Source: Euglena gracilis
Taxonomy: Eukaryota; Euglenida; Euglenophyceae; Euglenales
NCBI GenBank assembly: GCA_039621445.1
Contig: CP154955.1
Span: 19,634,691 to 19,698,690, forward strand
Direction: 5' to 3'
Length of the DNA stretch: 64,000 nucleotides
The notes under the pieces are model-generated. The model made no database searches. It was not told the origin of the DNA and was given only the letters and a program-made list of their open reading frames with translations. Both the position numbers and the translations under genes were made by a program. Positions 43,357 through 54,090 of the stretch are shown one piece after another (position 1 is the stretch's first letter; each line of letters opens with the position of its first letter).

Positions 43357-44074
43357 CAATGACCAGGGTTGGGCAATTAACCGTTATTGGGGTCAAGCGA
43401 TTAACCATGGTTAACTGGGGGTCAACAAGCGATTAACTAATTTTCGATTTACTGTGCCTTTCCCTCGATTAATCTCGATTAACCGCCACAAAAAATTCAA
43501 AGTGTCCCTACCCTTGAGTATGCGCTCATGTTTGTGTGAATGAATTTACGCGCACTTGGCTATCTGACCCATTAGACTCGGCAACGGAGATCCGTGTGGT
43601 TTTCATGTTTGTTTGTTTGTTTGGCTTATGATCCATCCAATGAATGAGAGTCTAAGCTCTGGTTTGGGGATGATGTTTTCAGGCACCAATTTGGCAAGGT
43701 GCACAACACTCAACGGAGCAATCACTAAGGTGATTGCCCAAATCACTGGGGTCACAGCTTCTTTCATCTGATGACAATTACCACCCCTCCTCCGAAGGGT
43801 TATGTTCGGTGTTGCGGTTGAAAATTGCCTCTTTTCCAAAAGGGAACTTCAATTACCCACACAACGAGGTCCCCACCCGGTGTCTACCGGTAAGTCCCCA
43901 AAGGGTAGAGAAATGTTCCCAAACCCAAGACATCTTTGATTTCTGCAAAAAAAGTCGATTAACTGGGGGGGCCACAAGCGATTAACCGTGATTTCTGCAA
44001 AAAAAAAAGTCGATTAACTGGGGGGCCACAAGCCATTAACCGTTTTTCGATTAACCATCCAACCTTGCAATGAC
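43357..44074. mobile_element. hAT-like element with 7 bp TSD and an in-window empty site
   Basis: CAATGAC at 43357-43363 recurs at 44068-44074. The 704 bp element starts CAGGGTTGGGC and ends CCAACCTTG. Subterminal words CGATTAAC and GTTAACTGGGG occur several times at both ends. The flanks together match 42010-42060, which lacks the insert. CAGGGTTGG-type ends are characteristic of hAT elements. No transposase is present. Confidence 0.88.
43603..43839 (-). CDS. Possible coding segment inside the hAT-like element
   Basis: A 78-codon open frame contains a hydrophobic stretch VIWAITLVIAPLSVVHLAKL, then VPENIIPKPELRLSFIGWII, ending NKQT. Reverse-strand TTTGTTTGTTTG (NKQT) is simple sequence. It could be a captured exon with a membrane segment. 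I recognise no family. Confidence 0.2.
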   Translation of the reverse strand: MEKRQFSTATPNITLRRRGGNCHQMKEAVTPVIWAITLVIAPLSVVHLAKLVPENIIPKPELRLSFIGWIISQTNKQT

Positions 44075-44275
44075 TTTTGGCACCTTCTGGGTAATTTCTG
44101 CCAAAAACTTCCTTGCACAAAAATGAAAAATGTCATAAAATTCCATTTTTGTTGCATTTTTGGATGTTTTTGACCATTTTTGGCAGTTTTTTTTATATCG
44201 AGAACGGTGTCCCAAACGCCGGTTCGGGCGGGAAACCTGTGCCTAGGACGCCGGTTCGGGCTACCGGCGTCCTAG

Positions 44276-47200
44276 GGGTTGTGTTACCCACCCGTTTTGG
44301 GGGGCAAATCCCTTTTGTTGCCCAACTGATATGGGAGGCAAATCCCTTTTGTTGCCCAACTGTTCGAGGGCCCCAAAATAACAAAATACCTTGTGTTACC
44401 CACCCGTTTTGGGGGGCAAATCCCTTTTGTTGCCCAACTGTTCGAGGGCCCCAAAATAACAAAATCCCTTGTGTTACCCACCCGTTTTGGGGGGCAAATC
44501 CCTTGTGTAACCCAACTAATTTCGTGGGCAAATCCCTTTTGTTGCCCAACTGTTCGAGGGCCCCAAAGTAATAAAATCCTTTGTGTTACCCACCCGTTTT
44601 GGGGGGCAAATCCCTTGTGTAACCCAACTAATTTTGTGGGCAAATCCGTTTTGTTGCCCAACTGTTCGAGGGCCCCAAAATAACAATATCCCTTGTGTTA
44701 CCCACCCGTTTTGGGAGGCAAATCCCTTTTGTTGCCCAACTGTTCGAGGGCCCCAAAATAACAAAATCCCTTGTGTTACCCACCCGTTTTGGGGGGCAAA
44801 TCCCTTTTGTTGCCCAACTGTTCGAGGGCCCCAAAATAACAAAATCCCTTGTGTTACCCACCCGTTTTGGGAGGCAAATCCCTTTTGTTGCCCAACTGTT
44901 CGAGGGCCCCAAAATAACAAAATCCCTTGTGTTACCCACCCATTTTGGGGGGCAAATCCCTTTTGTTGCCCAACTGATATGGGAGGCAAATCCCTTTTGT
45001 TGCCCAACTGTTCGAGGGCCCCAAAATAACAAAATCCCTTGTGTTACCCACCCGTTTTGGGGGGCAAATCCCTTGTGTAACCCAACTAATTTCGTGGGCA
45101 AATCGGTTTTGTTGCCCAACTGTTCGAGGGCCCCAAAAAAATAAAATCCCTTGTGTTACCCACCCGTTTTGGGGGGCAAATCCCTTGTGTAACCCAACTA
45201 ATTTCGTGGGCAAATCGGTTTTGTTGCCCAACTGTTCGAGGGCCCCAAAATAAAAAAATCCCTTGTGTTACCCACCCGTTTTGGGGGGCAAATCCCTTTT
45301 GTTGCCCAACTGTTCGAGGGCCCCAAAATAACAAAATCCCTTGTGTTACCCACCCGTTTTGGGGGGCAAATCCCTTTTGTTGCCCAACTGTTCGAGGGCC
45401 CCAAAATAACAAAATCACTTGTGTTACCCACCCGTTTTGGGAGGCAAATCCCTTTCGTTGCCCAACTGATCTGGGGGGCAAATCCCTTTTGTTGCCCAAC
45501 TGATATGGGAGGCAAATCCCTTTTGTTGCCCAACTGTTCGAGGGCCCCAAAATAACAAAATACCTTGTGTTACCCACCCGTTTTGGGGGGCAAATCCCTT
45601 TTGTTGCCCAACTGTTCGAGGGCCCCAAAATAACAAAATCCCTTGTGTTACCCACCCGTTTTGGGGGGCAAATCCCTTTTGTTGCCCAACTGATCTGGGG
45701 GGCAAATCCCTTTTGTTGCCCAACTGTTCGAGGGCCCCAAAATAACAAAATCCCTTGTGTTACCCACCCGTTTTGGGGGGCAAATCCCTTTTGTTGCCCA
45801 TCTGATTTGGGGGGCAAATCCCTTTTGTTGCCCAACTGTTCGAGGGCCCCAAAATAACAAAATCCCTTGTGTTACCCACCCGTTTTGGGGGGCAAATCCC
45901 TTGTGTAACCCAACTATTCGAGGGCCCCAAAATAACAAAATCCCTTGTGTTGCCCACCCGTTTTGGGAGGCAAATCCCTTTTGTTGCCCAACTGATATGG
46001 GAGGCAAATCCCTTTTGTTGCCCAACTGTTCGAGGGCCCCAAAATAACAAAATCCCTTGTGTTACCCACCCGTTTTGGGGGGCAAATCCCTTTTGTTGCC
46101 CATCTGATTTCGGGGGCAAATCCCTTTTGTTGCCCAACTGTTCGAGGACCCCAAAATAACAAAATCCCTTGTGTTACCCACCCGTTTTGGGGGGCAAATC
46201 CCTTGTGTAACCCAACTAATTTCGTGGGCAAATACCTTTTGTTGCCCAACTGTTCGAGGGCCCCAAAAAAATAAAATCCCTTGTGTTACCCACCCGTTTT
46301 GGGGGGCAAATCCCTTGTGTAACCCAACTAATTTCGTGGCCAAATCGGTTTTGTTGCCCAACTGCTCGAGGGCCCCAAAATAACAAAATCACTTGTGTTA
46401 CCCACCCGTTTTGGGGGGCAAATCCCTTTTGTTGCCCAACTGTTATGGGAGGCAAATCCCTTTTGTTGCCCAACTGTTCGAGGGCCCCAAAGTAACAAAA
46501 TCCCTTGTGTTACCCACCCGTTTTGGGGGGCAAATCCCTTTTGTTGCCCAACTGTTCGAGGGCCCCAAAATAACAAAATCACTTGTGTTACCCACCCGTT
46601 TTGGGAGGCAAATCCCTTTTGTTGCCCAACTGATCTGGGGGGCAAATCCCTTTTGTTGCCCAACTGTTCGAGGGCCCCAAAATAACAAAATACCTTGTGT
46701 TACCCACCCGTTTTGGGGGGCAAATCCCTTTTGTTGCCCAACTGTTCGAGGGCCCCAAAATAACAAAATCCCTTGTGTTACCCACCCGTTTTGGGGGGCA
46801 AATCCCTTTTGTTGCCCAACTGATCTGGGGGGCAAATCCCTTTTGTTGCCCAACTGTTCGAGGGCCCCAAAATAACAAAATCCCTTGTGTTACCCACCCG
46901 TTTTGGGGGGCAAATCCCTTGTGTAACCCAACTAATTTCGTGGGCAAATCCCTTTTGTTGCCCAACTGTTCGAGGGCCCCAAAATAACAAAATCCCTTGT
47001 GTTACCCACCCGTTTTGGGGGGCAAATCCCTTTTGTTGCCCAACTGTTCGAGGGCCCCAAAATAACAAAATCCCTTGTGTTACCCACCCGTTTTGGGAGG
47101 CAAATCCCTTTTGTTGCCCAACTGATCTGGGGGGCAATTCCCTTTTGTTGCCCAACTATTCGAGGTCCCCAAAATAACAAAATCCCTTGTGTTACCCACC

Positions 47201-47411
47201 CGTTTTGGGGGGCAAATCCCTTTTGTTGCCCAACTGTTCGAGGGCCCCCCAAAATCCATCCCTTGTGTTTACCCACCGTTTTGAGGGGGCAAATCCTTTT
47301 GTTGCCCAACTGTTCGAAGGCCCCAAAATAACAAAATCCCTTGTGTTACCCACCCGTTTTGGGGGGCAAATCCCTTGTGTAACCCAACTGATTGGGGCAA
47401 ATCCCTTTTGT
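44276..47411. repeat. Satellite of 78 bp and 34 bp units
   Basis: The 78 bp unit runs TTGTGTTACCCACCCGTTTT, GGGGGGCAAATCCC, TTTTGTTGCCCAACTG, TTCGAGGGCCCCAAAATAAC, AAAATCCC. Two 34 bp variants (with GATATGGGAGG or TGTAACCCAACTAATTTCG) are inserted irregularly, giving 112 bp composites. About 35 units are present. Because 78 is divisible by 3, both strands show long open frames. An inverted relic lies at 49015-49190. Confidence 0.95.
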
Positions 47412-47424
47412 TGCCCTGCCTGGG

Positions 47425-47725
47425 GTTGCAGGGGGGGGGAGGTCGTGGGGTGGGCCGACCCTAAGTCGACCCTAGGGTTGTAGGGGGGGGGGGAGGGCGT
47501 GGGGGTGGCAGACCCTAAATCGACCCTAGGGTTGTAGGGGGGGGGGGAGGTCGTGGGGTGGGCCGACCCTAAGTCGACCCTGGGTCGGCCCACGACCCTA
47601 AGTCGACCATGGAGCTGGCGACCCTAGGGTCGGCCCACTAGGGGGGTCTCCCGGACGGCTCCTCGGGCGACCTTTGGCGACCTTTGGCGACCGTGGGCCG
47701 ACCCTAGGGTCGGCCCACAACCAGG
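47425..47725. repeat. GTCGACCCTAGGGTTG / poly-G repeat, block 1
   Basis: GGGCCGACCCTAAGTCGACC and CTAGGGTTGTAGGGGGG alternate at ~58-62 bp spacing, followed by GGCGACCTTTGGCGACC. A second block is at 49220-49495. GGTCGGCCCAC and GTGGGCCGACC allow foldback pairing. Confidence 0.9.
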
Positions 47726-48545
47726 GATGGCCCTCGTTTTCTAACCGATCGTTTTAAAACACGTTTTTTTTCGAAAAAACCCCGTTTTTTTGAAAAAAAC
47801 GGGTTTTTTTACCTTCGCCGCCCCCCGCCGTTTTTTTCAAAAAAAATGTTTTTTTTTGTTTTTTTATTTCCTTCGCCCCTCATGGCCGAAGGCGTGAGAA
47901 GAATGGCTCTGCCTGAGTTTTATACTCTCCGTCACCCGGAAAATTTCATCTGGGGGACCCGAAAGTAAATGCCAGTTTCTCACTTTTTTTTTGCGCTCTT
48001 GGACGCACCCCCTGCCGAAGGACCGTTTTCATGGACCCCGGGCAGAAAAAAAAACCCTGGGACAGCACCCGCGCTGTGGTACAAAACTTTTCCCCCAAGA
48101 TGGGGCACAAAACTGCCCCAAGATGGGGCACGAAACTCCCCAAAATGTTGGGGCCAAAGTTGTGCCAGAAAACTGGACCCAAAAAGTTTCCAAAATGTTG
48201 CCCCAACCTGTGGCACAAAACTCCCGCCATGTGGACACAACATGTGGCCCCTAACTGTCACAAAGATGTGGCCCACAGCTGTGCCCAAGATGTGCCAGAA
48301 AGCTAGACCCAAAAAGATGTGGCAGCAAAATGTTGCCCACCTGTGGCACCAAATTGCCCCCAATGTGCACCAAGCTGGCCCCAAGATGTGCACCAAACTC
48401 TGACCACAAGATGTGCACTAAATTGTCCAAAATGTGGACAGCAGAATGGTCCCAAAATGCTTCCCCCAGTTGTGGCCAAGATGTGGCCCAAAATGTGGCA
48501 CCAAACTGGGGGGTGAATGTTGAATGTGCTTGGGTGGACAAAAAA
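47726..48545. repeat. Diverged GTGGC-C-AAACTG minisatellite
   Basis: From about 48065 to 48510 the words GGCACAAAACTG, GGGGCACGAAACT, GATGTGGCCC and GATGTGCACC recur with loose spacing. It resembles the 24 bp minisatellite at 40.5 kb. An A/T-run hairpin lies at 47760-47850. Confidence 0.6.
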
Positions 48546-48563
48546 CTGTTTAAGGAGCTTTTC

Positions 48564-48671
48564 CCAGGGCAAGGCAAAACACAGCTGAAACAGAAACAGC
48601 TGAAACATGGGACCGAATTACTTGAAGCACATCACGACGAACTTCTGCAGCAGCGCCTTGTGAAGGTCTTC
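48564..48671 (+). CDS. Possible exon, unknown product
   Basis: Acceptor GAGCTTTTCCCAG precedes an open run GKTQLKQKQLKHGTELLEAH, HDELLQQRLVK, ending before GTCTTC, a possible donor. The Gln/Lys/Leu-rich peptide looks like a helix or coiled coil. No family is recognised. Confidence 0.25.
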
Positions 48672-49014
48672 AAGTTCATTCATTATTATTTTATCTCACT
48701 TGACCTTTAAGCAAATCACTTGGATCTTGAAACTTGTCAAATTGACGTGTCGCACTTGTTTTTATAACTTGAACCCCACCATGGACCTTCACCTGTCGGC
48801 CAAGCTGTATGAAAGAATGCATACCCATTGCAACACAGGATCCTCCATACGCATCAGGATAGAAAGGATTTAACCAGACACCGCGATTCCTAATCCAAAA
48901 AAACCAACGGTGGTTTTTTTGAAACAAAAAACACAGTTTTTGGTTTTTTTCGAAAAAAACCAAAAAAACACCATCCCTGCCCACAACCCCCCCCCCCCCA
49001 GACCAGATCTACCA

Positions 49015-49190
49015 AGGGATTTTGTCATTTTGGGGCCCTCGAACAGTTGGGCAACAAAAGGGATTTGCCCCCCAAAACGGGCGGGTAACACAAGGGATTT
49101 TTTTTATTTTGGGGCCCTCCAACAGTTGGGCAACAAAAGGGATTTGCCCCCCAAATCAGCTGGGTTACACAAGGGATTTGTCCCCAAAAA
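49015..49190. repeat. Inverted relic of the 78 bp satellite
   Basis: Reverse-complement satellite words (GGGGCCCTCGAACAGTTGGG, CAACAAAAGGGATTTG) occur here as two diverged units, separated from the main array by 1.6 kb. Confidence 0.9.
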
Positions 49191-49219
49191 ACGGTCTGAA
49201 AATTTCTTTTTTTTTCTTT

Positions 49220-49495
49220 GGATGGGGGGGGGAGGTCGTGGGGTGGGCCGACCCTAAGTCGACCCTGAGGTGGCAGGGGGGGGGGAGGTCGTGGGGTGGG
49301 CCGACCCTAAGTCGACCCTAGGGTTGTAGGGGGGGGGGAGGTCGTGGGGTGGGCCGACCCTAAGTCGACCCTAGGGTCGGCCCACAAAGGGTTTCTAGGG
49401 TCGCCACCCACTCCACAGCCTCGGGGGGGGTCGACCATGGCGACCTTTGGCGACCTTTGGCGACCGTGGGCCGACCCTAGGGTCGGCCCACAACC
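49220..49495. repeat. GTCGACCCTAGGG / poly-G repeat, block 2
   Basis: Same words as 47425-47725, again ending with GGCGACCTTTGGCGACC and GGGTCGGCCCAC. It lies just right of the satellite relic, mirroring the array-then-block order at 47.4 kb. Confidence 0.9.
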
Positions 49496-49561
49496 CCCCC
49501 CCCACAGGCCAGATCCGGGAGCCGGCGTCCTAGGCACTTGGGCGTTTGGGACACAGTTTTT

Positions 49562-50374
49562 GAAACCGTGTATTGGGGGCTCTGGTTTCACGCCCGAACC
49601 GGCGGCCGAGGAATCGGCCAATTTCGCCCAAAACACCCATGTTTGGGGCTGTTTTGGGCGACTTTGGCCCAAATGGGCCGCCGGTAAAAAATGGCAGATT
49701 CCACACTTAGGAAGCCATGTTACCCATCAATCGAAAGCTCTTCTCAAAGACTTTCGACAGATGGCCACAGGATTCGAGCATAATGCACGCAGCGCTTATT
49801 TTCAGCGATTGTGTCTTCCAAAATTTGACATCCTAATTTGTCAAATCCCACACCTCAGGTTGCATATTGCATATCAAACGAAAGGTCTCGCCAACACCTT
49901 TCGCTTGGTACACACAGAACTCAGCCAGATTGGAAAGCGCTCTCAAAATCAGCGATCGCATTTTTCCGCATTTTTCGGACCCAATTTGCATATCTGAAAA
50001 TGCACTTTTCAGCTGCCATGTTGCCCATCGATCGAAAGCTCTTCTCAAGGGCTTTCAGCAGATGGCCTTAGATTTCTGCCATGCTGCGTGGCATTCTACT
50101 TCAGAAATTCTCCAAAATTGGCCAAAAGGAAACTTTTCCTCAAAACCCCCCAATTTTTGGCCCAAGACCACCCAAAAACTGCTCAAATATGATTGCCACC
50201 TGTCTACAAACCCTTTTGGACACTTTTTGGCACTTTTTATTTTGGGTCTCCTAGACGCCGGTTTCATGCCCGAACCGGCGTCCTGGACGCCGGTTCGGGC
50301 AGAAAATTTCCCGCCCGAACCGGCGTCCTGGACGCCGGTTCGGGCGTGAAACCAGAGCCCCCATACACGGTTTC
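49562..50374. mobile_element. TIR element (GCCGGTTCGGGC family), copy 3 (best preserved)
   Basis: Starts GAAACCGTGTATTGGGGGCT, CTGGTTTCACGCCCGAACC; ends with the exact complement, ACACGGTTTC. The interior has repeated ATCGAAAGCTCTTCTCAA motifs (about 49730, 50030), each followed by TTTCGACAGATGGCC or similar, and GTTGCATATTGCATATCAAA. No long ORF. Confidence 0.88.
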
Positions 50375-50935
50375 AAATTAGTAGGATTCAAAGTATGGTT
50401 TGGGAGTTTCATAACGACTTTTTTCAATGAAAATTTTCTTTTGTTTTTCTTTTGATGTTTTTTTACTGTTTTTTAATAAAAAAACACGTTGTTTTGTTTT
50501 TTTTAAAAAAAACAAAAAAATTCCCACTATGGTTTGTGGCCAAAATCAAACATCAAGAAGAGCCATGGGGTTTTTTCAAGGACTTTATTTCGTCCGCCAA
50601 AGGCGGCCGAGACGGTAATGGATTTTGCAATTTCATTCTCCAAAAATGTGCTCTCAACTGGTAAGGTGGCTGCCGAAGGCAGTCGAGACGGTAACACCCT
50701 TTGAACCATTGAACATGGCATCGCAAAGAAAAATATCACATTCATGATGAAAATTTTTTGCTTTCCAAAATCCCGGGGGGGGGGCGGCCGCCCCCCCGAC
50801 CCCCCCTTGTGACACCTATGTCTGAGACGCCAGGAAGACCACAAGATTGCCAGGCATAGCACGAGGACAGAGAGAGCCGCCACCAAGGTTGTTTGGTTAA
50901 TCGAAGTTTGGTTAATCATTTGTGACCCCCCCAGT
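50375..50935. other. No gene recognised
   Basis: An A/T-run palindrome (50440-50530) and GCCGAAGGCAGTCGAGACGG words (50600-50695) are present. GGGCGGCCGCCCCC palindrome lies at 50775-50800. Related words recur at 56350-56520. Confidence 0.5.
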
Positions 50936-51075
50936 TACCCTCATCCCCCCCCCAAAGTGTCCCCCCCCCCAAAGTGGCCATTTCAGTTTCACGGACCGAA
51001 ACCTTCGTCCCCCACCCCGAAAGTGGCCGCCTGGTTTTGGTGCTGTGGCTTCAAGGTCCCCCCCCCCAAAGTGGC
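50936..51075. repeat. AAAGTGTCC/AAAGTGGCC word-and-run repeat, copy 2
   Basis: C runs alternate with AAAGTGTCC, AAAGTGGCCATTT and AAAGTGGCCGCCT, as at 28784-28955. Confidence 0.85.
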
Positions 51076-51156
51076 CGCCTAGACAAAAAAATCACCTCTT
51101 TTTTTCGTCGGCAAAATCCTCTACATTTTTTTCAGGCAGATGTGTGAGTATGGTAA

Positions 51157-51382
51157 GTTTTCTGGGTGTCTCTTTGGGGTGTCTTTTCCCTTCTTACCCT
51201 TGATATTTGAATGCACAATACTTTGCCAGCTTGATAGGATGAAGTGTTCAGGCTTGGAACCACCTACAGAGAGACAGTCCAATAAACTTAAATTAGGAAC
51301 TTCCGCAATGCGGAAGATTCCGCTGTTGGTCTTTTTTTTGGCCCCGCCCGGCGCCACACCCCAGGGGCCGCCGCCAACACTC
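51157..51382 (-). repeat. LTR-like direct repeat, copy 1
   Basis: This ~226 bp sequence recurs at 53797-54022 with few differences (for example AATGCGGAAGATT here, AAAGCGGAATATT there). Read on the minus strand it begins TGTTGG, contains GCGGAAGTTCCTAATTTAAG and ends CACCCAGAAAACT. Two same-strand copies 2.64 kb apart around retroelement coding sequence suggest LTRs. Confidence 0.75.
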
Positions 51383-52783
51383 CCCTCCCGGACCGCTTGC
51401 GTACGGCCTTCGGCAATTTTTGAGGCGGCCCCGGGGAAGTGTTCGGGCCCCTTTTTTTCTCCCCCGAAGCCTCCCGCTTCGGGGGGGGGGGGGGGGCATA
51501 GCTGGCACTTCGTTTAAAACGAAGTCAAAAAAAACACGTTTTTTTTAAAAAAAAACATGTTTTTTTAAAAAAAACAAAAAAAAACGCCATTGAGGGTCTA
51601 GGGCAAAAAATTTTTTTGCCTTTAATTTTAGCTTTTTTTTGCCCATCCTCAGGCAGAGAAAGACACCAAATTTGGGATGTTTCAAGTTGAAGCATCCCAA
51701 AATGGCAGAAAAATGCCCTATTTTGACCATTTTTGTTGAAGACCTCCAAAAGTATTGGTTTTCAGGTCATTTGAGCTAAGATTGGTTCACCCTTGCGATC
51801 AAAGGCAAAATTTGGACCATCATATTCCCCTTTGTTTTTTTTTGCCGTTTTTTTTGCCTGTTTTTTTTAATAAAAAACAAAAAAAATGTTTTTTTAAAAA
51901 AAACAAAAAAAACGCCAGCTATGGGGGGGGGTCGGCCCCCGTGGGCCCGAGGCTTGGGGTTTTTTGGGCCCCCCTGGGGGGTTACCCTGGGGGGGGGGCC
52001 TCGGCCCCCGTGGGCCCGAGGCCTGGGGTTTTTTGGGCCCCCCTGGGGGGGCTACCCCAGGGGGGGGGCTCGGCCTCGGTTTGCTTTTTCTTGCTGAGTG
52101 TGGCCGGGGGGTTTTTTTGGGGGGGGAAGGAAGTAACGTACAGCAATTTCTGAGTCTGGGGATTAGAATCGCATTCCAGGGTCCGCCCAGGGTCCACATA
52201 GTGAATGATGAATGGGGGGCAGGTAACACAGGAGTTCACACCGCCACTCTCGAATCAAGATCCCAGGACCACAATTCCTTCATCGAGGAGGGGGCAGGTA
52301 ACATCGCGTTCACACCGCCACACACACCTGTGATTCATGCAAATCTGCTTCCAATTCACATCGAACAGACGACACGGGGCAGGCAACCCGCAGGTCTACA
52401 CCGCCATCTCTATGCCAACCATTCTGCAGATATGATCCAATTCCACTGAATTGAAATTGGGGGACAGGCAACCCTCGGGTCCACACCACCACACTCCAAC
52501 CAACCCAACGATTCATCTTCGGCGACGGGCAGCCGAACCGCCCTGAGCACCCCCCCCCCCCCACCAGGGGTGACGGGCCGTCGAACCTCCCAGAGCATCC
52601 ATCGACAATCGACAACCAACACCTGGAACTTTCAGTCATTCTTTCTGTGCCGACGCAGGCCAATACGTGCACAATTGAAAGCATGATGATTTCCATCCTT
52701 TTCTGATCGGGGATCTTGGACACTGGCAGAGGAGGGGATTAGGCTGGGAGGGGGAGGGCAGGCAACACTCGGTCTACACCGCC
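51383..52783. other. Interior of LTR-like element; no coding recognised
   Basis: A/T-run palindromes (51530-51600, 51830-51920) and two TGGGCCCGAGGC-TGGGGTTTTT repeats with G/C runs (51940-52075) occur. 52230-52600 repeats GGGCAGGCAACCC / TCTACACCGCC words at ~60-90 bp spacing. No conserved protein motif was found. Confidence 0.45.
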
Positions 52784-53797
52784 TCATTCCCACGTCTTCG
52801 TGAACCACTGGTACCGCTGTCGACGGTACCTCCTCTTGCATGCCTCGGAGAGTCCACGTTCATCTCCACTTCTCCTGCGGGCTCGGGACGATGCTCCTTC
52901 ATCTCCTGGGGGCATGTCCTTCAGGGTCTCTTCCTGGAATCTTCGGTACTGGACCAAGCATGCCCGGACTGGCCAACGCAATGGCCTAGTCGGCTGCATC
53001 TGGCCCGCCTGCTGGTCCCAGATCTCGAAGAACCGGGTTCCTTCCTTGAAGATGATGAACTTCACTGTCATCTTCTGCAGCACTGGCCACCATGTTGTTG
53101 TACGCCACTCTGGTGCAATCAGCACCATCTCCTGCACCTGGTCCGCGATGATCTTGAGGATGACCTGATTCATCAGCGTCCACGGTGGATTGGCCCATAT
53201 CTTTTCTCTTGTCTATGTCTTCGCAAATGCATTGTCTTCCTTCGTCCAGAACTTGGGGAACCGTGCATTTTCCCATGATGCAAATGCTTCTTGCACACTT
53301 CCTTGCCGAATGCTGAACTTGTCCAGGTCGATGAATTCCCAGCGCACGGCGTACTCCTCGGAGATGTACTGCCTCTTGATCCTTCTTCCTCTTCCACTTG
53401 GTCTTGGCTGGGTCTCTGGCTCGTCCACCTCGTAGTACTCCTCATCTGCAGCTGGTCCTGATTCTGGTTCTCCTGAATCTGGTCTGGCCTCCATCACCAC
53501 ATTTCTCCCCCTGAATGGCTGCAATGGCACTTCCGGTTCTTCAGCTGCACCTTCATAGCCTGGAGCTGGACTCCTTGATTCTTCTTCTTCTTCTTGACCA
53601 TCCCACACTGTCAATGCAGATGTCCAATCTTCTTCTGGGAGTCGGACACTCCATCTGCTCCAGCTCCAGTCTGTCACTTCCTGCACTTCCGAGTGATCTT
53701 CTTCTGGCCTCCAACTGACATTCATCCTTCTGGCCTTGGCATTCTGGTATTCTGACTCTGGCATTCTGGTCTTCTGGTAGTGGTTGATGAACACTTC
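52784..53797 (-). pseudogene. Retroelement polyprotein fragment with one in-frame TAG
   Basis: One frame is open for about 338 codons, broken only by TAG at 53213-53215. It encodes an acidic Glu/Pro-rich linker, then QEAFASWENARFPKFWT, KEDNAFAK, stop, WANPPWTLMNQVILKII and VLIAPEWRTTTWWPVL. The series FAS-x-ENA-x-x-P-x-F ... NPPW ... KI ... L-APxW ... WWP is the conserved segment after RNase H in DIRS-type and related retroelement polyproteins. Reverse transcriptase itself is missing. The TAG may be an inactivating stop or a readthrough site. The clade is inference. Confidence 0.65.
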
Positions 53798-54022
53798 AGT
53801 TTTCTGGGTGTCTCTTTGGGGTGTCTTTTCCCTTCTTACCCTTGATATTTGAATGCACAATACTTTGCCAGCTTGATAGGATGAAGTGTTCAGGCTTGGA
53901 ACCACCTACAGAGAGGCAGTCCAATAAACTTAAATTAGGAACTTCCGCAAAGCGGAATATTCCGCTGTTGGTCTTTTTTTTTGGCCCCGCCCGGCGCCAC
54001 ACCCCAGGGGCCGCCCCCAACA
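53797..54022 (-). repeat. LTR-like direct repeat, copy 2
   Basis: Same-strand copy of 51157-51382. The polyprotein frame reads in from this repeat. Its outer end (minus-strand TGTTGGGGGCGG) abuts a tRNA-like sequence, a target preferred by some retroelements. Confidence 0.75.
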
Positions 54023-54090
54023 GGTAGCTCAGTTGGTACAGTGCTCGTTCAGTGAACGGGTGGTCGTGGGTTCGAACCCCACCATGTGCA
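54018..54090 (+). tRNA. tRNA-Thr(AGT)-like sequence, probably pseudogene or SINE head
   Basis: Box A TAGCTCAGTTGG (54025-54036) and a perfect box B GGTTCGAACCC (54069-54079) are present. The anticodon arm pairs CTCGT with ACGGG around TCAGTGA, giving anticodon AGT. The T arm is perfect. Against function: position 33 is C rather than T, the D stem is weak, and only 4 of 7 acceptor positions pair. The 5' acceptor coincides with the end of the LTR-like repeat. It could also be the head of a tRNA-derived SINE. Confidence 0.55.

Noticed and set aside
44276-47411. Long repetitive proteins on both strands (26-residue repeats)
   Set aside because: The frames stay open because the unit is 78 bp; every frame change falls at a 34 bp variant, and there are no splice or start contexts.
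53515-53718. Plus-strand Leu/Ser-rich frame
   Set aside because: It is the complement of the acidic linker of the minus-strand retroelement frame, which has recognisable motifs.
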